From assembly GCA_963855995.1 (NCBI GenBank), contig OY979723.1, positions 9,801,013 to 9,865,012 of the forward strand: 64,000 nt of DNA. The letters are read 5' to 3'. The stretch comes from Muricea muricata (taxonomy: Eukaryota; Cnidaria; Anthozoa; Malacalcyonacea; Plexauridae). The position numbers were made by a program, and so were the translations under genes. This document shows positions 21,806 through 31,300 of the stretch, piece by piece. The stretch's first letter is position 1. Every line of letters starts with the position of its first letter. The notes below the pieces were generated by a model. That model was not told the origin of the DNA. It ran no database searches and saw only the letters and a program-made list of their open reading frames with translations.

Positions 21806-23225
21806 GAAAATGGGAACTAAATGGTTTAAGATTTGATTAAGAAAGCGACTAGGACTATGGAATTTAGTAAAATTTCGGTGGGAAAGAGGAAATAAAAGAT
21901 GGTTAGACTAACAACAGCCCAGCGAGTGTCTGCAGTAACATCTTGTACATAAACACAAAGCGTAGCGCAAGTGCAAATCGTTTTTACATTAAGGGCAGTT
22001 TTACATACTTCAGCCAATCATCGATGTACATAAAGTGAATTAAATTTCCACAGCAATAAAGGCATGATAACGTGCAAGAGTGACTTCTAAAGGGGAAACC
22101 CTCCGATGATGGCAAGAATTGGACATAATGGACACCATTCCCTTTTTAGACAAACTTTTGAATTAGGCATGTTCATTAGCACAGCTGAAAAGAGCATCCT
22201 AAATTTAGTAAAGTTGTAAAGTTTTGTTGCAAAACATTGTAAAATGTTGGAAATATAGTCCTGTGAATTTTTCAAATTTTGTATACTTTTGTATTACGCA
22301 TGGAAAAGTGTAATCAGATTTCGAAATGTGAATGGCCATTAGATATACATTAAAATTTGCATCTCAGTAATTTGCATCTCAGTAATTTGCATGCACGATT
22401 AGCTTATCGTTTACAAACGTCTAGAGATGAACAAAAATAGACTATGTTGAAGGTCGAAAACCGCAAGATAAAAGAATAATGTACAATACGAAGCAACACT
22501 AGCATTCCCACTCTCATGAAATTGGATTGAAACCGAACTGTTTTTGCTTTATGAACCCTGAGCTGTTTAAAGATATAAAAGGTCAGCAAATTTTTAATTG
22601 GCCATTATGTGGGCGTTTCTATATTAAATGACCTTGCACTTCATGTCGAAAACCGCAAGGATCATAACATTTATCAACATTGTTTCTAAGTTATGTATAT
22701 CATTTTGTTTACATCCGCCATGAAACGGCCAGATAACTTAATAACCGAATGTGCTATAACTATGTTTTTCATTTTTTTTATTGCTCGACTCTATAAAACC
22801 TTGTTCACACTTGTCGCTGAGGTATAAGACAAATATTAGGTTGCTTCTGCAATGGAATAGAATTCACTCAATCACATGGGCATTTCCTTTATAGAACTTA
22901 TTGAAACTTTGTAATAATGTTCAATAAAGAAAATTGTAAGTCCACCAGAAGTTTGGAACCGAAGTAAAGTATACTTAATGATTTGGATTATAGTCATTGT
23001 CAAACCAATGACTTTGAAATAGAGTCGAAGTATATCACCGCAAAACTGTTGTCTTGTTGTTAACAGCTCATATCTTGAGTTTACAAGACGTTGTTCTTCG
23101 GAGAATGTTTTTTCTTATATTTTATTAAATTATCTGCTGGTAAAGGTCATAGGAGTAGACTGCTGGATAATTGCGGCGGCGGCGGGGGGTGGGGGTAGTA
23201 TTTATACTGTTATTCATACCATTAA
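21806..23225. other. intergenic region with repeats
   Basis: No coding gene is supported. It contains half of the ATGGACCATTCCC foldback family (about 22130-22345) and three spaced ATTTGCAT octamers (22355-22392). A short GGC-rich run lies near 23175-23200. Confidence 0.5.
22355..22392 (+). promoter_or_regulatory. three ATTTGCAT octamers at 15-bp spacing
   Basis: ATTTGCAT occurs at 22355-22362, 22370-22377 and 22385-22392, separated each time by CTCAGTA. ATTTGCAT is the POU/Oct octamer. It is equally a three-unit 15-bp tandem repeat that may be fortuitous. Confidence 0.4.
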
Positions 23226-23450
23226 AGGGGCCGTTATATGAAGGCAATTTACCGACCTAACCGAGTTGAATTTTATCAATAAAATTTCCTGGACAGCAAA
23301 ATGACATTGCCTCCAAACTAAACCAACTATTCATTGCAACTTCGTCTAATGCAAGTTTTAAAGACAAATGAAGATTCTAAACAAACGAATCAACTCGGTT
23401 AGCCAGTAAACTCGACTCCATGTAACAGCCCCCCCCCCCCCCCCCCCCCA
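23226..23450. mobile_element. MITE ending in a poly(C) tract
   Basis: GGGGCCGTTATATG at the left and CATGTAACAGCCCC at the right form terminal inverted repeats; ACCGAGTTGAATT and CAACTCGGTT pair inside. The right terminus runs into a 22-C homopolymer (23429-23450). Confidence 0.6.
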
Positions 23451-23729
23451 AGTATAAATTGCCAGTTTAGTCGCTCGAAGATTTTCTAAGAACTGTTTAC
23501 ACTACAGGGTAAGTAGCTTCCTATTCTTATTCTGGCGTATGTAATTGAGTAAATGTGTGTAGATGTTACATTTCAAAATTTGCCTGATAACAATTGCATG
23601 TAATTTGTCGTATGTTCTTTTAAACCACCTTCAAAAGCTCATCTTCAAAATTTTGAATCAGTGTTACTGTGTATCAATGTTATTTGGTATCGGTTATCAT
23701 ATAAATTGTTGTAGTATATATTCAAGATC

Positions 23730-24697
23730 TTATAATGGCGGAGGTGTATCAGTTCTTCGCTCTTGTGGGTCAGATGCACTAGTTGTACTCATCCTTCGCC
23801 CTTGTTCATTAGGTGTAGTTGTTCTATACATTCCTCGCTGTCGTTCATTAAAACTGAAAGTTCTATTCGTCCTCCGCCTTTGTGGCTCAGATGCACTCAT
23901 TGCTCGATGTCGTTCATTAGGTGTAGTAGTTCTATACATCCCTGGCCCTCGTTCGCGAAAATACACTGGCTTTCTCAATGTGCTCTCAAAACACGACATT
24001 TGCTTTGTGCCACGGTAATCCAACATGGCAACCCGTTTGTTAACAATACTAAGTAAATCCGTCAAATTCATGCCATGGTCACGTTCATTTAAAACTTCCA
24101 TCAAAACAGTAATAAACCAAGAGCCCTCTGTCACATCTCTGTACGATTCATATCCATCTACTGTCGAGTAAGCAACTAGCATATCTGCTTCAATAGGAAT
24201 TCGAGCAGGAATGATTGGAGGATTATCAGCTTGCACCGTATCGACTCCTCCGTCAGAATTTCGGCCTCTGCAATTTTGCATGAAGAAAAGTTTTGGCTTA
24301 TTTGCTAAAGAAACTATGCCCCTAAACTTGCTGATGACATTATTGACGGTAATGCTGTTACCATCAGTTCCATATATAACATTTCCCTCGTCTCCGTGGC
24401 TAGATATGAAAACAAGTAGAGCATCGTAAATTCCGAATGGTGTTTTGGAAAAGCTCTCGCAAACTTGTATCATTTCTTCCGCTGTCAGATCATCACGATT
24501 ATAGTAAGTGAAGCCAAAGCTTCTACAAAACGCCAGAATTTTCGTTTTGTCATACTGCGCTCTGGTCGGTTTGGAAGCCACAAATTTCTCATTCTGCTTC
24601 GAAATATGGTATTGGTTATGACCAACGCAATACCTTTACCAATTACAAATTGATCATTGTCGAATTCATCTCTCAATGACAACGACCGCGATGCCAT
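23730..24697 (-). pseudogene. C4b: intronless caspase with one frameshift
   Basis: Sister of C4. The ATG is at 24697-24695. The catalytic His is intact (FISSHGDEG, codon 24396-24398), the active Cys lies in QNCRGR, and p10 has MLVAYST and ESYRDVTEGSWF. A single base is missing after WLPNRP at about 24562 (CCAGAGCG where C4 has CCAGGAGCG), so the first 48 or so codons are out of frame with the rest; everything from about 24560 leftward is open to 23730. The tail has about five 13-residue repeats against eight in C4. A start at a later in-frame codon would drop beta-strand 1 and the R-x-G pocket region. It is divergent to C6. A sequencing error could explain the indel. Confidence 0.85.
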
Positions 24698-24933
24698 GAT
24701 TTAAGATGAAACGTAGGATTTAAATGTTTATTTTTGAAAGAATTTCTCCCCAACCGGGAACATTGTCGCTGCTCATGCACTCTATGCTCATAGTATGTGT
24801 GGTATTTGTTGCGAAAAATATTTTTTGAAAAAAAGGTGCTTCCTAACAGTCTTTTGGCTCAAGATTCGCTAATATGACGACACTGTCACGCTAATCATTC
24901 AAGAACACCACTCAAAAAGTCCGATTTAAAATG

Positions 24934-25347
24934 CTACTTTGTCACTGTTGATAAATATGGTTGTTCCCATGAATGCACAAAGAATGTTATGCATTTAATT
25001 TTTTATGTAAAAATGAAAAAAAAATGGCCACAGAGCAAAGTGGCGTAGTAGTTTTTATTCGTTCCTGTACGTTCCAATTCATGAGTATTATATAAACGAC
25101 TGGGGTCGGTTATATAAAAGGCTTTTAGCTTAAACGGTGGATAAGCAAAAATTTAAAAGCGTTTCTACTCATCTTGTAAATAATTGAAGTTAAATTTCAT
25201 CGACTAAATATGTAGTTCTATGCGTAGTTGTTATGGTCCGACCGAAAAGTTTGCTTTCAGTCAATAGTTCATAGGCTTGCTTGATATTTTCGACTTATTC
25301 AGCGTTTAAGCTAATCGCCTTTTATACAACGTTTGCATGGTGAATAC
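24934..25347. mobile_element. MITE and a small repeat beside C4b
   Basis: At about 25024-25079 a block beginning TGGCCACAGAGCAAAGTGGC is inserted relative to the C4 flank; the same block recurs at 26640-26690. At about 25085-25330, TATATAAAAGGC and GCTTAAACGGTGGATAAG pair with inverted copies near 25300-25325, matching the MITE in C7 intron 1. Confidence 0.5.
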
Positions 25348-26495
25348 CAGGCGCGGCGTGGCTATCAAATTGGGACCGGGAGATAACGTTCTAGGGGCCC
25401 ATTTTTAAGCGAGGGGGGAGGTGCTGGTGAAGAACAATTGTATCTTTTTATAATAACTTTTGCAAACACGTTGTATTCGAAATTGTGTGAATGGTGCTAC
25501 CAACTTTTATTACATGAATTTTAAACTTAATTATCATAAAATATTTTTATGAAAAGGATTGCCACAAATAGTCAATGTTACTAGCTGTCAGTGGTCTCCA
25601 AATAATGAAATTTTTCTTCCACGTAGTTGCACTATTTTACAGTGTCCGTCTGCGTGTTTTTTTTCAACATGTGACTCGTAAGATGATCTTTGTTAGATGG
25701 CCAAAAACCTTTTTAATTCTTTTGACGTTGATGCTAGCTTATCAACAACTTTTGCAAGCGACACTCTATTTAGAATGTCACTCTCCACGCTAATTAGCAT
25801 TAGGCTGTCCAAATTCTTTTGGCTCAGAGTGGATCGCAGCTTTGTCTTGATTAGCTTCAACTTTGAAAACGATCTTTCGCATTCCACTCGATTAATGGCC
25901 AAAGTCAGCAGGAAATGATACACTGTGTATAACTCTGAGTATTATGTGCTGTTCAGGCTGTATTGATGAAGAACTTTGTATGCACAAGTAAAACACGCTT
26001 TGCACGTTTTGCTGTTTTCTTTGCACGTCGAGACATCGTTTTTTTCTTCATCGCCATCGTCTTCTCACTCTTCCCCACTGGCAAGGATCTCGAATTCCTC
26101 TGGAAGAGACATAGCGAGCCTCTGGTATGAACCCACAAAACTTTCCAGCTTCGTCCGCAGAAGCTCTCTGTTAACTCTGTCTTAAAGAAGTTCGCAAACT
26201 TTGCTTGTGGCAGACGAAGGAATTCCTGCCTGTTTCAGCTCATTGAACCTTCTTGGATCAAAGCAAGCGAAATCTTTGTAGATTTTTTCATGATTTAGGA
26301 ATCTCTCCTTTGCTTTTATTGCTCCATAAGTGAAAATTAGAATCAGACTAGCAGGCGCAGATATTACAAATAATTTATTGATTTTGACTAAAGAAATTGG
26401 GGAAAATATTGCTTGTCTTGGGAGCCCACAAGCTACAAATTTTTGGTGGCCCACCGGAAAATCTCCCGGTGTCCCGGTGGGCCACGCCGCGCCTG
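25348..26495 (-). mobile_element. internally deleted hAT transposon with transposase remnant
   Basis: Ends CAGGCGCGGCGTGGC and its inverse are flanked by a perfect 8-bp duplication, GTGAATAC (25340-25347, 26496-26503). On the minus strand, about 26290-25693, the frame contains FDPRRFNELKQ and then the hAT C-terminal dimerisation region ECERSFSKLKLIKTKLRSTL, with at least one stop between. It resembles hAT transposases of the zf-TTF/ZMYM type. The N-terminal zinc finger and catalytic core are gone. Confidence 0.85.
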
Positions 26496-26505
26496 GTGAA
26501 TACAA

Positions 26506-26804
26506 TATACTTGTTAAGCTTTGTGGAAACACCACGTAAATTTATTATTGCAGAGCTTTCGATCCGTAAGCTCGGATCTTCGTCAGTGCTATAATAATAT
26601 TATTATAATAATATTATAATAATGATAATGAAAAAAAAAATGGCCACAGAGCAAAGTGGCGTAGTTTTTATTCGTTCCTGTTTTTGATTTTTCATTTATT
26701 ATTATAATGATATTATTATAGCACTGACGAAGATCCGAGCTTACGGATCGAAAGCTCTGCAATAATAAATTTATGTGGTGTTTCCACAAAGCTTAACAAG
26801 TATA
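26506..26804. repeat. inverted pair of hammerhead-ribozyme-like motifs
   Basis: Arms of about 95 bp are inverted copies. On the plus strand, CTGACGA (26724-26730) is followed by a hairpin GATCC/GGATC (26732-26736, 26745-26749), GAAA (26750-26753) and GCTC. The sequence before CTGACGA (TTATTATAGCA) pairs, with one mismatch, with the sequence after GCTC (TGCAATAATAA), forming stem I and placing cleavage after C 26757. The minus strand has the same motif at 26600-26541. Such motifs mark Penelope-like elements and retrozymes. Weak points: one unpaired A after CTGACGA and a minimal stem III (AGCT), which may need dimers. The centre holds a TGGCCACAGAGC block. Confidence 0.55.
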
Positions 26805-27278
26805 AAGAGAATTCTATGTTCTTTAGAAAACTTTGCGAGAGACAGAGTGTTTGAGAAGGTACTAAAGCCACCAGCTAGGGGCATCTGCGCGAAAATGAAA
26901 CAGTGATTTTCATTGACTTATTTGAATTACGTTTGACCAATCAACAATAAGAATACTTTGCTACTCCGCCTGCGTAAGCGTGGCCGTATAGGGAAGTCTT
27001 AAAATGCCCGAGTCTGTTGTCGACGATGCCACAAACAGGCTCTGTGATAAATTTATACATTTAATGATATCTAGACACTTTCTATTGACATTTGTGGATA
27101 ATAGGGACATTAATTGCCTCGTTATAACTTGTTTTTTTCCTGAGCAGTACGAGACAATCATGTGTTGGCCGCGGCAGGAGTGAACGCCTTAGCTAGGCGT
27201 CTTGTTCTATGCAGAAAACCTTTGCCACCCAATTGCGAAAGAGCTTCCGAGGAGTTGATACATAGCAAGACCCATATT

Positions 27279-27825
27279 CAGTGTTCAGCAAAATACTCAA
27301 AATTTTTACTTAATGTAAAAGTGAAAAGTAACACCTCAATTTTTACTTAAGTAGAAGTAAAAGTACTGTCTGAAAATTTTACTTAAATAAAAGTAAAAAT
27401 ATTGCCTGAAAATTTTACTTAAGTAAAAGTAAAAGTATTGCCTGAAAATTTTACTTAAGCGAAAGAAAAGTATCAGAAAAATATACTTAAGTAAAAGTAC
27501 TACAGAAATAGAATATGAATTCGCAAACCATTTCATTTGACAAATAAAAATTGCTAATAGAAAGGTTAAAGCAGTAATAGAACACTCAGATATAAGCCAA
27601 GCACATTAAAACCAGACCGCACACTTCTTACTCCGCTAAATACTTTTTTACTTTGCCAAAATATAGCAAAAGTAACGAAGTGAAAAAGTAAATATTCACC
27701 AAAAATCGTTCTTCGTTACAAGTAAAAAGTACTTCATAAAAAGAATACTTCGTTTCAAGTCAATACTGATTTTTTTACTTAAGTAAAGTAACGAAGTAAA
27801 TTTACTTGGTTACAGGCTAACACTG
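27279..27825. mobile_element. 547-bp hAT MITE (CAGTGTT family), complete
   Basis: CAGTGTTCAGC at the left and AACACTG at the right, many TACTTAAGTAAAAGTA internal units, and 8-bp flanks CCCATATT (27271-27278) and CCCATGTT (27826-27833), differing by one base. The homologous site upstream of C5, near 15796, is empty. Confidence 0.85.
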
Positions 27826-28354
27826 CCCATGTTCAAAAGCTAACGTCTTGGCCTATCTATATTCACCAAATGCCTGGTCTTTCCGACCGTGAAAGATATA
27901 TTTCTGTGCCGTGTCGAACTAATGTTGCACACTCCATAATTCTTTTACTGTTTTTGACACATCCTGACAGAGCAAACTATGCTCCAGACTCTCCAGTTGC
28001 CGCTTACCCGAATATTCTGTGTGTTCTATTTTGCCTCTGTTTATATTGCACCCTGAGGTAGAGAAGGAAAAACGGGTCGGATATGAGTATTTATAAGTCT
28101 CTTATAAGTATTCTTAAGTCTCTTAAGGCTTCTTAGAAACGATGAATTTCAATATTGTTGTTATTCTTGTATTTTCACCTTCAATATGTTTCGAAAGTCA
28201 AACACTTCCAATTCAGAACAGCCAATCCCTTTTTCAATTCGTCACTTGATAAAGTTCACTTGAAACCGCTCGCTAATTCATTCACGCAGTACACGCCGCA
28301 GTATTGAGAAATTATCGACGATCAACAGGCCAGTACGCAACTCACAAATTACAG

Positions 28355-31300
28355 ATGAACCCGTTGGACAGTGCTGACAGTTCTAATAAAAGTCGTTATG
28401 AAGAAGGGGAAATAGTATCAAAGGTGAGATTGCCAATTGTTATAGGAAAAGCTGCTATGTCTTTTTACTTCTAAAAGATAACCAAGTGTATCATTCAAGA
28501 TCAATGATCTCGATGTTTTTAACATTTTTAACCTGAAAAAATTGAGGAAACGCGGCCAGGATTATACATGATGAGTAAATACAAACGTTCTCTGACCAAA
28601 TAATTGATAATTCGAGCTTTCGGCTGCCAGTGTGAAATATAAAACTATATACAAGCAAATATGGAACACAAAGTAATATGATACATATGTACAGGTTAAG
28701 CCTTATTCAGTAATATGCGATACTGTTCTGGCAGTGGTTTCGAATTGTTGTCCGATTCAGCTGTAATTGCTGTGTGCCATGCACGACTCTTATGTTTTTC
28801 TTGTTCGATAGTTACCCTTGTCAATAACTTTCTCATCTTCAAAATTAATTATGTGGTCATTAATCCAAGAATGACTCCGCTATATTTAGGCCAGCAATGT
28901 TTTTATTTGACATTCCTAATTAAATATGTTCTTTCTTTCGTGTTTCAAAACACCTTCCCGTTTCGCCAATATAGCTCCAAAAGCAGTCTTTGCAGCGGAT
29001 TTTTTGGATTACGTTGGTCTGCTTTTCGGTTTCAGGTCTTGTTGTAGTGTTCTTGTAGGTTTATTAGAAACTTTTATATCATCTTTCCGCAGAACTCGGG
29101 TGAGATTAAGCCCTTGTATAAGGCAGAACCGCGTAGCCAGTCGGTGTTGTAAGTCGATCGACCAAGGCTCAGAATTCACGTACTGACTGTTCACGTTGAG
29201 GAGTCACTTTTGTTTTCTTTTGTCTTCTCTGTACATCTGCGATAAATTTCGTGGGGTGGCCGTTTGACTTTAAAGCCTCGACAACGTTCTTTGTTTCAAT
29301 GGCTTTGCCTTCTACAGTGTAAGGTAGTCGGGTTGCCCTATGTAAAAGTGTTGCAGCTGTACCAATTTTATGTTTTTTGTCATGGTGCGATTTGAAATGT
29401 AAATATCTGTCAGGGTGTGTGGGTTTGCGGTAGACGTTAGTTGTAATAGTACCAGAATTCCATGAAATCAATGTGTCTAAAAATGCAATTTGTCCGTTCG
29501 CCGAGATGTGTGGGTCAATAGAATTTAACTCTTTGTGAAAGGAAGAAACTGCATCTTTCTTCATAATACAGAAGACATCTTCAGCATAACGATCCCATTC
29601 TTTCGGTGGATAGGTTGTGTTAGTAATAGCACGTTCTTCGATCTCCTCCATGTAAAGGTTTGCTATAACCGGACTAACTGGGCTTCCCATAGCACAGCCA
29701 TGGAATTGTCTATAAGTGGTGCTGTTATACGTGAAAAAGCTATTGGAATGCGTGAAACGTAACAGAGATATTATATCGTCAATCGTGAGTGTGGTTCTAG
29801 ATGGTAAAGTAACGTCTGATTCATTATTGTTCATCTATCCGAGGACTCAAAACACCTTGTACGAACAACGGCAGCAGCAATCCTAAACCGAGCCTGCCTG
29901 CCACAGCACAAGAACACCACCGCCGAAGAATTGAAAGCTCTCAACAATCTGAAGCAAGATAAAACTCGTGTTGTTATGAGAGCTGATAAAGGAGACTGTT
30001 TTGTTGTGATGGACCGCACATCATATGTGATGAAAAGATGGAATCGATTCTAAGCGACCGAGGAACATACGAAGTTGTTAATAAGGCACCCTTCAAGAAA
30101 GTTGAAAGAGAACTTAATCCCCACTTACTTCGACTCAAGAAAGAGCAAAAACTTGACAATAACACCAACCGGAAACTCAGATCTACTGATGCCATTCCAC
30201 CAGCCATCAGAGGCTCAGTGAGACATCACGCTGGGCACAAAAGACACGAAAAACGCACTTGTTGTTGTAACTTTGTCAATAATTTTTCTATTGAGCCAAA
30301 TTTTTTCCGAGACGTAGAAGATATTATTCTCACAAACTTGTTCTTTTTTGTTTTTGGAATTGTTACATTTTGGCGGGAAAAATATGTTGCTAATTTCGCA
30401 ACTTTCTTCAAATTTCACAAAAATGATGACAATCGAAAGCTGAAAGCTTGGTCTTTCCGCCTGCGAAAGAATGATTTTTGTAGACTGTATAATGAACGCG
30501 CTAGAGCACTGCAAAGTTCGATTACCTTTTTTTTTATACACCCTAGAAAAGGCTTAACAGAGCCTCTCACCCGAGTTCTGCAGAAACATGATATAAAAGT
30601 TTCTAATAAACCTACAAGAACACTACAACAAGACCTGAAACCGAAAAGCAGACCAACGTAATCCACAAAATCCCCTGCAAAGACTGCTTTTGGAGCTATA
30701 TTGGCGAAACGGGAAGGTGTTTCGAAACACGAATGAAAGAACATATTTAATTAGGAATGTCAAACAAAACATTGCTGGCCCAAATATAGCGAGTCATTCT
30801 TGGATTAATGACCACATAATTAATTTTGAAGATGGGAAAGTTATTGACAAGGGTAACTATCGAACAAGAAAAACATAAGAGTCGTGCATGGCAACACAGC
30901 AATTACAGCTGAATCGGACAACAATTCGAAACCACTACCAGAACAGTATCGCATATTACTGAATAAGGCTTAACCAGTACATATGTATCATATTACTTTG
31001 TGTTCCATATTTGCTTGTATATAGTTTTATATTTCACACTTTTGTTTCCCGTTGAAGGCTGTAGTCTGGCAGCCGAAAGCTCGAATTATCAATTATTTGG
31101 TCAGAGAACGTTTGTATTTACTCATTTTTTAACCTGCTTAATTGCTAAAAATATCGAGTTCACTAATCCCGAATATACAGAACGTCTTGAGAATCAATAT
31201 TTCGATCATTAATCAAACAAGACTTATTAAAATTGAAACGGTAAATTTTCGACTTCATCTTTAGACAGAATGAAGTACAATATTTTACATTACACATATG

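Noticed and set aside
25575-25918. Plus-strand open frames at 25.6-25.9 kb
   Set aside because: They are antisense to the hAT dimerisation-domain remnant.
31055-31090. Intact hammerhead ribozyme at the Penelope element's right end
   Set aside because: The stem II hairpin (GGCTG/CAGCC), GAAA and GCTC are present, but the CTGANGA core reads CCGTTGA. The left end lacks the core entirely. Treated as a decayed remnant.
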